From Persicaria tinctoria (taxonomy: Eukaryota > Streptophyta > Magnoliopsida > Caryophyllales > Polygonaceae), in the NCBI GenBank assembly GCA_037127255.1, contig JBANSL010000013.1, positions 62,623,688 through 62,687,687 of the forward strand: a DNA stretch of 64,000 nucleotides. Reading direction: 5' to 3'. Under the pieces are notes generated by a model. The model saw only the letters and a program-made list of their open reading frames with translations, had not been told where the DNA came from and made no database searches. Position numbers and translations under genes: made by a program. Below, in pieces: positions 46,176-60,104 of the stretch (the stretch's first letter is position 1; every line of letters begins with the position of its first letter).

Positions 46176-46721
46176 TGATTATCTGTTTATTTCTGCCTTA
46201 TGCATGCTTGGTTATCGTTGTTGCGAGCCCCAATCTTGGAAGTCCTTTTCATACAGTTTAGTTCAAGTCCCAAAGCATTTGTCTTTATTTTCTTTCGTTT
46301 TAGTTTTCTGTCTTCCTCGAGATCGACTAGCACTCCTCGATCTTGAGTTACTGATCTTCGACCCATGTCGCTGTAGCTTCTGTGTGCAGGTGATCGACAA
46401 GAGCCAAACCGACGTCGACGGCCTTACTCGATCTCGAGTAAGCTTTACTCGATCTCGACCAAAAATCGCATGTGACTGCTGCGCTGTTCGACTGTCCGAT
46501 CTTCTGTCGAGTAACTGTACTCGAGATCTAGGACACCTGTGGTCGACTTTTGTGAGATTTTTCCGCTGCCTAGGATCCGCTGACACGCTTCCTCGTGGAT
46601 CGATCCTGACTTTCCACTACTGCATCGGGAGGAAGTCTTGTAATTATTTGCAAGGGATGGAATCTGGTTTGCTGTACTTTATTTATATTTCAATTTACAA
46701 TCTCGATTTCCCTCTACAACA
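46176..46721 (+). repeat. Right LTR, truncated to 546 bp
   Basis: Retains the first four bases (TGAT), then resumes at TATCTGTTTATTTC, equivalent to left-LTR position 43232. About 1.38 kb, including the TATA region, is deleted. It also has about 21 bp more than the left LTR around CTCGATCTCGAGTAAGC (46427-46448). Confidence 0.88.
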
Positions 46722-48106
46722 CCGACAAAGTCGGCAGACGGCGAACCGTCAAACATACAACATAAAATAGAAATAGAAAGGTGCAATACAAATAGTGGCA
46801 AACTAACAAAACTAGGCGAACAATCGAACCAACCCTAATAATAAGTAGGGGACAACATAGACTACAACCCGACACCAAGCACCACCAAGCGATGACACCG
46901 CTGGCCAGCAGTACATCAGGAGTCCCTGTGGGCAGTGAAGACGATCCTCCAAGGAAATTTCCGGATCACGAAGTCGCCTCGATACACACCGCCTCGACCC
47001 CAGCCAGACCCGACAACGGACGCCAGAGCCCCAACAAAGAGATGGAACGACAAGAACCCCTAAAGAAGCAGCCGAGAACCACCATAGTAAACCGCACCTG
47101 AAAAGTGAAAACCCTTTCGGGATTTTATCAAAACCCTTACGGGATTTTATTCAAGCCCTTTCGGGGTTTAATTTAAACCGAAAGTGGGTTTGTAAAGGTA
47201 AACGTGTAATTTAATTGGAAAAGCAAGCTTGCCACGCAAGCATGGAAATTAACCTCTTTCAAATGAAAAAGGAAGTTGATTTATTATTATTTTTTTAACA
47301 ATTCCCATTCGTGTCGTGCAAGACACGAACCTCCAGCTAGGGAGATCCCGAAAAATCCGGGATGAGGCGTCAGAGGGAACGTGCCGCGCAAGGATGGGAA
47401 GGGGAAAGGTTGAGCGATGTCGTAGCGACGGCGGAGGAAGTAAGCCGGCAGCAACAGATGTAAGCAGCAAGAACGGCGGGCCGGTAGAAAGTGGTGGGGC
47501 AAAGAATAGGGGAACATTGGGTCGGGGGAGAAAGGCGGGCGACAAAGGAGAGGGACGACGGCAACGACGGACGCCGAAGCATGAGGAAGAGGCGGACGCC
47601 GAAGGGGAAGGATGAGGCGGTCGGCAGCGGCTCGACAAGAAAGAAGGAAGATACCGAGATGAAGGAGGAACCAGAACGCCAGAGGACACACAGCGGCGAC
47701 CTGCAGCAGAGGAACTGAAACTAGAAATTACAAGGAGTCAAATCCCTTGGATTCAGACAGCTCGAGCACGAAGGGAAAGGAGGCGACATAAACCCCAAGC
47801 CCCAAATCGAAGCCGAAACGGCGACCTAAGGGCGTCGATCACATAGTCCCAGGTCTGGAGAACAATTTTACATGGAGGATGATGGAATTGGGGCCAAGAA
47901 ACCACAATCAACTAAAACCCATCTTGATTTAGGCTTTGAGAAAGATCCGACGATGGGAGTCGAGATAGGTCGGAGGCGGCCATAGCCGGGGTTGGAGACG
48001 GCCGAAGCCAGGGCCGGGCTCTCTCTCTCTAGAATTCTAGAGAGAGGAGAGAGTGTTTAACAATATGTTCATTAGGTTTGTGTAAGTTGTTGATTATGTA
48101 ATTATT

Positions 48107-48429
48107 TTATAAACTAGTTGAGGATTGTGTGCAAATTGTTATAATTTATCTTGTTTTTTTAACAACCAAATACGAGTTGGTATAGTGGTTGTGGGGTCAG
48201 GTCCATCAGGGTTATCCAATCGAATTGGGAGGTCTTGTGCGAAACTAAAAATGGGGCCCTACTAACAAAATAATAAAATCCATAAAATTAAAAATTAAGT
48301 ACTTATATAGTTATATCTGTCTAGCAGATCATAATACAAAGAAAATTTCTAAAAACTCATAAAATAAAATTCAAAATAATACGTTCACTTAAAAAGCAAC
48401 AATCTTCTAACATTGTTTGAAATAAAATC
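48107..48429. other. Short intergenic stretch
   Basis: AT-rich, no gene; contains the 3' flank of the hAT-like fragment. Nothing else recognised. Confidence 0.5.
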
Positions 48430-48843
48430 TTAAGTCAACTCTTCGTAATCAATTAGATCCAGCAGATTACTCTCCATGGCTAACAAAGATAATCTCTTTT
48501 GCCTTTCTTGTGTCATTGTAGAACGCAGATAAGTCTTCGCCAACTTCAACTTTGAAAAGCCTCTTTCCACATATGCAACCGTCACTGGAATAGTCAACAA
48601 AATTCAAAAGGCAATAACTGCATTAGGAAAACAATCAACTTTTTTCAAATGTTGCAAAATATCAGTTGGTTGCATCATTTCATAGGGTATAAAATTTGGT
48701 AGTAACTTTAGCTCCACATACAATTCATTTCCATTAATATCACAATGTTCATGCTTCTTAAGTGCAACTTCTAGATGATTATGATGAAACCCAAAACTAA
48801 AAAGCCCCAACCACGTCATCCGGGTAGGGTGAACTAGCCACAT
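48430..48843 (-). pseudogene. hAT transposase C-terminal fragment (ZMYM1-like)
   Basis: On the minus strand: LGLFSFGFHHNHLEVALKKH-type linker sequence, then ILLTIPVTVAYVERGFSKLK followed by LAKTYLRSTMTQERQKRLSL and a natural stop. This is the hAT dimerisation region (Dimer_Tnp_hAT), which mediates transposase multimerisation. An in-frame TGA directly before ILLTIP breaks it, and the catalytic domain is absent. Confidence 0.85.
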
Positions 48844-51516
<2,673 letters not shown>

Positions 51517-51528
51517 TATATATATATA

Positions 51529-53736
51529 GGGTTTACTTCAAATGTAAAAACTCCTTAACGTGTAAAATTTGCTTATCGCGTAAAATTAGCTAATGGGCCT
51601 AATTTAATTACTAATGGCCTAATTTAATTACTAATGGGCCTAATTTCATTAGTAGAATGTCTGCCCCCCTGCCCATGCGTGTGCCCCCCTTCTCGGACCC
51701 GATTTTTTTTTTTTTTTGCCCAGAATTTTTTTTTTCGTAGTAACACTTTCTGCTGTGCAAGTATAACTTGCTTTTGTGCACATATAACATCTTATTGTGC
51801 AAATATAAGTTTATTTTGTGCAGACAAATAATTCATTATGGGGTAAATAGGTAAATGTGCCTATTTCAATTATAAAAGTTTATAATTGAAATATATTTAA
51901 TTTATGGGTAAATTGGTAAATATGTCTAATTTTATGGGTAAATGCACTTTTTCCCGTTTTCGATACCTTTTGTGCAACTTTGAAGTGCATTTGTGGAACT
52001 GTGAAGTGCATTTGTGCAACTGTAAAGTGCATTTGTGCAACTTTAATTGTGCAATTGTGCAAATTTAAAGTATGATACAATTGTGCAAATTTAAACTACA
52101 ATTGTGCAAAAGTAAGATACAATTGTGCAGATTAAGAATACAATTGTGCAAATGTAAGATCATAATGTGCATTAATAAGACAAAAGATGTGCTTTTGAAA
52201 TCGATGTTTTAATTTTGTTTTTTTTTTTACTTTTGAGAGTTTGGTTTCACCTCTTGGATAATTTAGGTTGATAGATGTAAGTTTGAAATCGATTTTTTTA
52301 CGTATAAGCTTTTAAAATTAAAGTGCATAAATAAGATTAAAATGTGCATAATTAAGGTTAAAAAGTGCATAACTTAGATTATAATGTGCATGATTAACAA
52401 TTTGCGATTGTTGTGCTCTTGTCTATTATGTAACCTATGTGGGATTTGAACCCACATTTTTTGTGCAAATGCACATTGCTCTACCAATTGAGCTAATAGG
52501 CTAAATTATGATTTTTTATGCTAAAATAGAAGAACCTAATCGACCTAAAACATATTGCAATAAAATTCTAAAATTCAATTAGCTCATGATTCACAAACAA
52601 TTTGAAAATGCTATAAACATGAAATTAGCTCCAAATCAACACAACAACACAACCATAGCATCAATTTTAGTCAATTTGGCCGTTGGCAAAAAACCTCAAA
52701 TTCTAAAGCATATCGCAATATAAAATTCCAAACTTCAATTAGATCATGATCCATAAACAATTTTACAATGCTATGAACATGAAATTAGCTCCAAATCAAC
52801 CCAAAAACACAACCATATCATCAATTTCAGTCACTTTTGCTTTTGGCAAAAAGCCCCAAATTTTAAAACATATCGCAATATAAAATTCTAAAATTCAATT
52901 AGCTCATGATCCATAAATAATTTGACAATGATATGAACATGAAATTAGCTCAAAATCAACCAAACAACACAACCATATCATCAATTTCAATCAATTTGGC
53001 TTTTGGCAAAAAGCCCCAAATTCTAAAACATATCGCATTCTAAAATTCTAAAATTCAATTAGCTCATGATCCATAAACAATTTGACAATGATATGAACAT
53101 GAAATTAGCTCAAAATCAACCCAACAACACAACCATATCATCAATTTCAATCAATTTGGCTTTTGGAAAAAAGCCCCAATTTCCGCTCTTAAATCAAACC
53201 CTAGGTTTTCAATCTCAACCTAAATCATTCAAACAATCTAAATAGATGTAATAAACAAGTTTAGGGTTAGAAATCATACCAAATTCGAGTTGAAACAAGG
53301 AGCAAAATCGGGATTTCGAAGGTATTCCGAGCCAAAAGCACCAATTAGCGATGTTGGGAGAGATGGGCTCGGTGTGGGCTCGGCTGGGCTCGGACCATGG
53401 GGGTTCCGGTCTCGGGGGGTGCGCCTGAGGGAGGGGGTTCGAGCAGGTGGGGGCTGGTGGCTGGAGGTGGCTCGTGGGTGGCGTGGGAGGCCGACGAGCG
53501 AAGTTGCGACATGAGGCTTCGAATGGTCCGAGTGGGCGCGTATGGGCTCGAACCAAGCCAGTCCAGGGCTCGGGGGTTGCGCAACGGGGTGGGCTCGAGG
53601 GCGGCTGGTCGCTGGTGGCCAGAGGTGGCTCGAGGTGGGTGCGGGTGTGGGAGTCCGAGGGCTCGGGGGTTGCGCGCGTATGTTTGTGTTGATTTGAAAA
53701 TTTTACACGTTAAGGATATTTTACATTTTAAAGCTT

Positions 53737-53740
<4 letters not shown>
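51529..53740 (-). mobile_element. E1 family element, copy B
   Basis: 2212 bp, inverted relative to copy A, bounded by short TA at 51517-51528 and a TA tract at 53741-53769. In reverse order it has the TGCAC array (51950-52400), tRNA-like module (52431-52502), four 160-bp units (about 52540-53190) and GC-rich block (53290-53690), ending AAGCTTCCCT. Its right part is almost identical to copy C. Confidence 0.85.
52431..52502 (-). tRNA. tRNA-like module in copy B
   Basis: Same structure as at 6994: acceptor AGCCTAT with ATAGGTT, D arm, T arm GTGGG-TTCAAAT-CCCAC, anticodon arm TGTGC/GCACA on loop ATTT. Confidence 0.7.

Positions 53741-53769
<29 letters not shown>
53741..53769. repeat. (TA)n tract between copies B and C
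   Basis: Pure TA run of about 29 bp forming the only DNA between two elements. Confidence 0.95.
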
Positions 53770-53773
<4 letters not shown>

Positions 53774-55982
53774 TTACTTCAAATGTAAAAACTCCTTAAC
53801 GTGTAAAATTTGCTTAACGCGTAAAATTAGCTAATGGGCCTAATTTAATTACTAATGGGCCTAATTTAATTAGTAGAATGTCTGCCCCCTGCCCATGCAT
53901 GTGCCCCCCCTTCTCGGACCCGATTTTTTTTTTAAAAAAAATTTTTAAATTTTTTTTTTTTCGTGGTAACACTTTCTGCTGTGCAAGTATAACTTGCTTT
54001 TGTGCACATATAACATCTTATTGTGCAAATATAAGTTTATTTTGTGCAGACAAATAATTCATTATGGGGTAAATAGGTAAATGTGCCTATTTCAATTATA
54101 AAAATTTATAATTGAAATATATTTAACTTATGGGTAAATTGGTAAATATGTCTAATTTTATGGGTAAATGCACTTTTTCCCGTTTTCGATACCTTTTGTG
54201 CAACTTTGAAGTGCATTTGTGGAACTGTGGAGTGCATTTGTGCAACTGTGAAGTGCATTTGTGCAACTGTAAAGTGTATTTGTGCAACTTTAATTGTGCA
54301 ATTGTGCAAATTTAAAGTATGATACAATTGTGCAAATTTAAACTACAATTGTGCAAAAGTAAGATACAATTGTGCAGATTAAGAATACAATTGTGCAAAT
54401 GTAAGATCATAATGTGCATTAATAAGACAAAAGATGTGCTTTTGAAATCGATGTTTTAATTTTGTTTTTTTTTTTACTTTTGAGAGTTTGGTTTCACCTC
54501 TTGGATAATTTAGGTTGATAGATGTAAGTTTGAAATCGATTTTTTTACGTATAAGCTTTTAAAATTAAAGTGCATAAATAAGATTAAAATGTGCATAATT
54601 AAGGTTAAAAAGTGCATAACTTAGATTACAATGTGCATGATTAACAATTTGCGATTGTTGTGCTCTTGTCTATTATGTAACCTATGTGGGATTTGAACCC
54701 ACATCTTTTGTGCAAATGCACATTGCTCTACCAATTGAGCTAATAGGCTAAATTATGATTTTTATGCTAAAATAGAAGAACCTAATCGACCTAAAACATA
54801 TTGCAATAAAATTCTAAAATTCAATTAGCTCATGGTTCACAAACAATTTGACATTGCTATAAGCATGAAATTAGCTCCAAATCAACACAAAAACACAACC
54901 ATAGCATCAATTTTAGTCAATTTGGCCGTTGGCAAAAAACCTCAAATTCTAAAGCATATCGCAATATAAAATTCCAAACTTCAATTAGATCATGATCCAT
55001 AAACAATTTGACAATGCTATGAACATGAAATTAGCTCCAAATCAACCCAACAACACAACCATATCATCAATTTCAATCAATTTTGCTTTTGGCAAAAAGC
55101 CCCAAATTCTAAAACATATCGCAATATAAAATTCTAAAATTCAATTAGCTCATAATCCATAAATAATTTGACAATGATATGAACATGAAATTAGCTCAAA
55201 ATCAACCCAACAACACAACCATATCATCAATTTCAATCAATTTGGCTTTTGGCAAAAAGCCCCAAATTCTAAAACATATCGCATTCTAAAATTCTAAAAT
55301 TCAATTAGCTCATGATCCATAAACAATTTGACAATGATATGAACATGAAATTAGCTCAAAATCAACCCAACAACACAACCATATCATCAATTTCAATCAA
55401 TTTGGCTTTTGAAAAAAAGCCCCAATTTCCGCTCTTAAATCAAACCCTAGGTTTTCAATCTCAACCTAAATCATTCAAACAATCTAAATAGATGTAATAA
55501 ACAAGTTTAGGGTTAGAAATCATACCAAATTCGTGTTGAAACAAGGAGCAAAATCGGGATTTCGAAGGTATTCCGAGCCAAAAGCACCAATTAGCGATGT
55601 TGGGAGAGATGGGCTCGGTGTGGGCTCGGCTGGGCTCGGACCATGGGGGTTCCGGTCTCGGGGGGTGCGCCTGAGGGAGGGGGTTCGAGCAGGTGGGGGC
55701 TGGTGGCTGGAGGTGGCTCGTGGGTGGCGTGGGAGGCCGACGAGCGAAGTTGCGACATGAGGCTTCGAATGGTCCGAGTGGGCGCGTATGGGCTCGAACC
55801 AAGCCAGTCCAGGGCTCGGGGGTTGCGCAACGGGGTGGGCTCGAGGGCGGCTGGTCGCTGGTGGCCAGAGGTGGCTCGAGGTGGGTGCGGGTGTGGGAGT
55901 CCGAGGGCTCGGGGGTTGCGCGCGTATGTTTGTGTTGATTTGAAAATTTTACACGTTAAGGATATTTTACATTTTAAAGCTT

Positions 55983-55986
<4 letters not shown>
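53770..55986 (-). mobile_element. E1 family element, copy C (recombinant of B and D)
   Basis: 2217 bp, same layout as B. Left of about 55534 it carries D-type variants (GGTTCAC at 54834, CATAATCC at 55152, T at 55534). Right of about 55556 it carries B-type variants (ATCGGGAT, GATGTTGGG, CGGACCATGG). It is therefore a product of unequal recombination between elements like B and D. Confidence 0.9.
54678..54749 (-). tRNA. tRNA-like module in copy C
   Basis: Structure as in copy B; anticodon arm TGTGC/GCACA on loop ATTT. Confidence 0.7.

Positions 55987-56025
<39 letters not shown>
55987..56025. repeat. (TA)n tract between copies C and D
   Basis: Pure TA run of about 39 bp, the sole spacer between copies C and D and 10 bp longer than the B/C spacer. 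Confidence 0.95.
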
Positions 56026-56029
<4 letters not shown>

Positions 56030-57954
56030 TTACTTCAAATGTAAAAACTCCTTAACGTGTAAAATTTGCTTAACGCGTAAAATTAGCTAATGGGCCTAAT
56101 TTAATTACTAATGGGCCTAATTTAATTAGTAGAATGTCTGCCCCCTGCCCATGCATGTGCCCCCCCTTCTCGGACCCGATTTTTTTTTAAAAAAAAATTT
56201 TTAAATTTTTTTTTTTTCGTGGTAACACTTTCTGCTGTGCAAGTATAACTTGCTTTTGTGCACATATAACATCTTATTGTGCAAATATAAGTTTATTTTG
56301 TGCAGACAAATAATTCATTATGGGGTAAATAGGTAAATGTGCCTATTTCAATTATAAAAATTTATAATTGAAATATATTTAACTTATGGGTAAATTGGTA
56401 AATATGTCTAATTTTATGGGTAAATGCACTTTTTCCCGTTTTCGATACCTTTTGTGCAACTTTGAAGTGCATTTGTGGAACTGTGGAGTGCATTTGTGCA
56501 ACTGTGAAGTGCATTTGTGCAACTGTAAAGTGTATTTGTGCAACTTTAATTGTGCAATTGTGCAAATTTAAAGTATGATACAATTGTGCAAATTTAAACT
56601 ACAATTGTGCAAAAGTAAGATACAATTGTGCAGATTAAGAATACAATTGTGCAAATGTAAGATCATAATGTGCATTAATAAGACAAAAGATGTGCTTTTG
56701 AAATCGATGTTTTAATTTTGTTTTTTTTTTTACTTTTGAGAGTTTGGTTTCACCTCTTGGATAATTTAGGTTGATAGATGTAAGTTTGAAATCGATTTTT
56801 TTACGTATAAGCTTTTAAAATTAAAGTGCATAAATAAGATTAAAATGTGCATAATTAAGGTTAAAAAGTGCATAACTTAGATTACAATGTGCATGATTAA
56901 CAATTTGCGATTGTTGTGCTCTTGTCTATTATGTAACCTATGTGGGATTTGAACCCACATCTTTTGTGCAAATGCACATTGCTCTACCAATTGAGCTAAT
57001 AGGCTAAATTATGATTTTTATGCTAAAATAGAAGAACCTAATCGACCTAAAACATATTGCAATAAAATTCTAAAATTCAATTAGCTCATGGTTCACAAAC
57101 AATTTGACATTGCTATAAGCATGAAATTAGCTCCAAATCAACACAAAAACACAACCATAGCATCAATTTTAGTCAATTTGGCCGTTGGCAAAAAACCTCA
57201 AATTCTAAAGCATATCGCAATATAAAATTCCAAACTTCAATTAGATCATGATCCATAAACAATTTGACAATGCTATGAACATGAAATTAGCTCCAAATCA
57301 ACCCAACAACACAACCATATCATCAATTTCAATCAATTTTGCTTTTGGCAAAAAGCCCCAAATTCTAAAACATATCGCAATATAAAATTCTAAAATTCAA
57401 TTAGCTCATAATCCATAAATAATTTGACAATGATATGAACATGAAATTAGCTCAAAATCAACCCAACAACACAACCATATCATCAATTTCAATCAATTTG
57501 GCTTTTGGCAAAAAGCCCCAAATTCTAAAACATATCGCATTCTAAAATTCTAAAATTCAATTAGCTCATGATCCATAAACAATTTGACAATGATATGAAC
57601 ATGAAATTAGCTCAAAATCAACCCAACAACACAACCATATCATCAATTTCAATCAATTTGGCTTTTGGAAAAAAGCCCCAATTTCCGCTCTTAAATCAAA
57701 CCCTAGGTTTTCAATCTCAACCTAAATCATTCAAACAATCTAAATAGATGTAATAAACAAGTTTAGGGTTAGAAATCATACCAAATTCGTGTTGAAACAA
57801 GGAGCAAAATCCGGATTTCGAAGGTATTCCGAGCCAAAAGCACCGATTAGCGTTGTTGGGAGAGATGGGCTCGGTGTGGGCTCGGCTGGGCTCGAACCAT
57901 GGGGGTTCCAGGCTCGTGGGTGCCTGAGGGCAGGGGTTCGAGCAGGTGGGGGCT
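56026..57954 (-). mobile_element. E1 family element, copy D (truncated)
   Basis: Same layout as C, almost identical to it up to about 57810, then diverges (ATCCGGATTT, CACCGATTAGCGTTG). It breaks off inside the GC-rich block at GGTGGGGGCTG, where E4 sequence with TTATTCG motifs begins. The outer terminus and its TA tract are missing. Confidence 0.87.
56934..57005 (-). tRNA. tRNA-like module in copy D
   Basis: Identical in structure to the module in copy C. Confidence 0.7.
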
Positions 57955-58746
57955 GTTGAGAGATTATTCGGTTAAATTATAAATATTATTCGTATGTAAG
58001 ATGACATATGTACTAGTAATATTATTCAATTAAAATTATATTATTCATTTAAATTAGAAAGATTATTCGATTAAATGTATATATTAATCAGTTAAATTTA
58101 AGAGATTAATCAGTTCAATTAGAAATATTATTCATATGTAAGATGATGATTTTGATATATTACATTATTTGATTAAATTCGAAAAATTATTCGTATTCAA
58201 CAGAATGATTATTCAGTTAAATTTGAGAGATTATTCGGTTAAAATAAAGAGATCATTCGTATGTAAGATAGTGATTATTTATCTATTTATTGAATTTTGA
58301 ATGTTAAAATAATAATTAATAAACTTCTACATTATTCGGGAAAATCACAAAAAGCATTCATAAGTACGAGGATGTTTGAAACAATTATATATAAAAATTA
58401 TATATTATTTTATGGGTGATTATTATGAAAATTATGCATTATTCGGTAAATAAAAAAATCATTATTCTTAGATAAAAATGCAATTTTTTTAAGTTTAAAC
58501 CAAACTATGGAGTATAAAGTTAAAAATGGCAAAATGCAGTAATTTTATTTTACTGTAATTTTACCAAAAAAAATGGCAAATAAAAAATTACAGTAACTTT
58601 AAAAAGGGCAAAATTATAGAGTATAAAATACTCCGTATTTGCCAAGAAACAAACTTTTTTTTTAAAAAAAAAAAGCAATTTGAAAAGATGAAGGATGAAG
58701 TACACCACTGTAGAGTTTACACGGCATTCAATTAGGTTAGAAAGTG

Positions 58747-58962
58747 TCAGAAGAGATGACTCACTTTGTCCCGGTTCCAATTTTGTTTGTCTTCGCTAGT
58801 TCAATCTCGCTCTCTTGTTTGTTCGTGGTGTTTTTGTCTTTGTCGACTTTTCTTGTATTTTTCGGTTCTTTTCATAACGGTTTGTCCGTTGTCGATCTTT
58901 TCGGCCTCTCGACTCTCCGGACATGTCCGGTTTGTCGAATTCTTTCCTGTTCAAAAAAAAAA
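58747..58962 (+). mobile_element. Short retroposon with poly(A)
   Basis: 216 bp flanked by a 17-bp duplication AATTAGGTTAGAAAGTG (58730-58746 and 58963-58979), ending TGTTC plus 11-12 A. No A/B boxes are seen. It is probably the 5'-truncated 3' end of a LINE or a 3'-LINE-related SINE. The open frames over it are not genes. Confidence 0.9.
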
Positions 58963-59015
58963 AATTAGGTTAGAAAGTGGGAGAGGTTTTTTTGATATAA
59001 AGTGTGCGTGGGAGA

Positions 59016-59369
59016 GAGTCAGAATCCTCTACAACCTTGCGTGAGACCTTCGGTGTGACACAAAATTATTTTGGATATAATTTTTTTTTAAAAAAAATAT
59101 TTATATTCTATATACATATATTCGCATGTTTATAAACTTTGATAATGAAAAATGATGTTTTACAAAAATATAAAAATTATTTTATCAAATATTTGTTATT
59201 TTAACTATATATATTTTTTAAAATTTGTTTTTTCAAGATAAAAGCTTATAGACATATAAATATAAATGTATATAATATAAATATAATTTTTTTTGAAAAT
59301 GAAATTATACCCAAAATAATTATGTGTCACACCGAGGGTCTCACCGAGGGTTGTAGAGGATTCTGGCTC
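59016..59369. mobile_element. Mutator-type MITE
   Basis: 354 bp with long inverted repeats: left GAGTCAGAATCCTCTACAAC, right inverted GAGCCAGAATCCTCTACAAC, continuing with similarity for about 65 bp. Flanked by a perfect 9-bp duplication CGTGGGAGA (59007-59015 and 59370-59378), the length diagnostic of Mutator-like elements. Confidence 0.9.
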
Positions 59370-59514
59370 CGTGGGAGAGGGTTTTTTGTGGGCCCTACAT
59401 ATTTTTTTAAAAATAAAACTGAAATTCCAATTTAATCTCTACCCTTGATTTCATTCAAATTAATGGCTCATATGTGTTCCCAGGTTCTCACCTTAAGCAG
59501 TGTTCTCATCCGAT

Positions 59515-59516
<2 letters not shown>

Positions 59517-59578
<62 letters not shown>
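59517..59578. repeat. (TA)n tract
   Basis: About 62 bp of TA dinucleotide at the right edge of E4. Confidence 0.95.
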
Positions 59579-59581
<3 letters not shown>

Positions 59582-59809
59582 TATTTGGGGGGTCTGTTCT
59601 GTTGGGCTCTTTGCACAACCCAATGGACGAGCCTGTGTCGGGCTACTCTACATGCCAAAAAAGAGTCGCTTGTGAGTGGGAGAGTAGAGCGGTTGAGCCG
59701 AACTAACCTATATTTTGAGGATCATAAAAACTATAATCCATCTCAAACCTATATTTTGAGGTGGGGCAATATTAAATATCAACTTCTTCTTCTTCTTCTT
59801 ATTTTATTA

Positions 59810-60040
59810 CTCCATCCGTTTCAAAATAAAAGTCGCTTGACTTTTTGCACGTTTTTTAAGGGGATAAAAACTCTATAAAATATTATTTTTTTCAATCAAA
59901 CTTTTTTCATAAATTGATACTTATTAGTAATAAGTATCAATTTATGAAAAAAATTGATTAAAAAAATAATATTTTATAGAGTTTTTACCTCCTTAAAAAA
60001 TGTGAAAAAAGTTAAGCGAATTTTATTTTGAAACAGATGG

Positions 60041-60042
<2 letters not shown>
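59810..60042. mobile_element. Stowaway MITE, near-perfect full-length hairpin
   Basis: Starts CTCCATCCGTTTCAAAATAA and ends with the inverse (ATTTTGAAACAGATGGAG), flanked by TA duplications at 59808-59809 and 60043-60044. Almost the whole 233 bp is self-complementary around TATTAGTAATA. Typical Tc1/mariner-derived Stowaway. Confidence 0.94.
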
Positions 60043-60043
<1 letters not shown>

Positions 60044-60082
<39 letters not shown>

Positions 60083-60093
60083 ATAATAAAAAA
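60044..60093. repeat. (ATT)n microsatellite
   Basis: About 14 ATT units between the Stowaway MITE and the downstream pseudogene. A longer run with ACT units is at 60977-61045. Confidence 0.93.
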
Positions 60094-60104
60094 TAGATTT
60101 ACAA

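Larger units (their letters stand above)
41847..46721 (+). mobile_element. Non-autonomous LTR retrotransposon (Athila-like PBS)
   Basis: 4875 bp flanked by 5-bp duplication CCGAC (41842-41846 and 46722-46726). The left LTR begins TGATGTC and the right LTR ends CTACAACA. After the left LTR comes AATTGGCGCCGTTGCCGGGG (43754-43773), the primer-binding site typical of Athila/Tat-type Gypsy elements. Polypurine-like AAGTATGGGG precedes the right LTR. The 2.4-kb interior has no gag, protease, RT, RNase H or integrase. It holds one intact ORF of unknown function and a long non-coding part, so movement would need proteins supplied in trans. Confidence 0.9.
41776..48093 (-). mobile_element. LINE-like retroposon (minus strand), split by an LTR element
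   Basis: A 13-bp duplication TTATGTAATTATT flanks it (41763-41775 and 48094-48106). On the minus strand it ends in an A-rich tail (AAAAAAAATAACAAAAAAAT) after CTCGAATTATTACCTTAT, and begins near an ACTCTCTCCTCTCTC leader at about 48050. Removing the LTR insertion and its duplicated CCGAC leaves about 1.44 kb. GC-rich interior (47300-48000) has open frames with no recognisable endonuclease or reverse transcriptase. It is therefore a deleted LINE or other non-autonomous retroposon. Confidence 0.75.
57955..59516. mobile_element. Partial (TA)n-flanked element E4 with nested insertions
   Basis: The right end abuts a TA tract at 59517 and, read inverted, gives GATGAGAACACTGCTTAAGG, GTGAGAACC and ATATGAGCCATTAATTTG. 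The last part matches the subterminal phrase of E2/E3. The left part is a TTATTCGGTTAAAT array (57960-58450). The left terminus is lost at the junction with copy D. Two later insertions sit inside (58747 and 59016). Confidence 0.65.

Noticed and set aside
47249..47718. Overlapping open frames at 47.3-47.7 kb
   Set aside because: Both strands open in GC-rich DNA within the LINE-like retroposon; no endonuclease or RT motif.
53215..53834. Overlapping GC-rich frames in copies B and C
   Set aside because: Open on both strands in several frames, Pro/Arg/Gly-rich, and present in every E1 copy; no consistent codon usage, so not called as genes.
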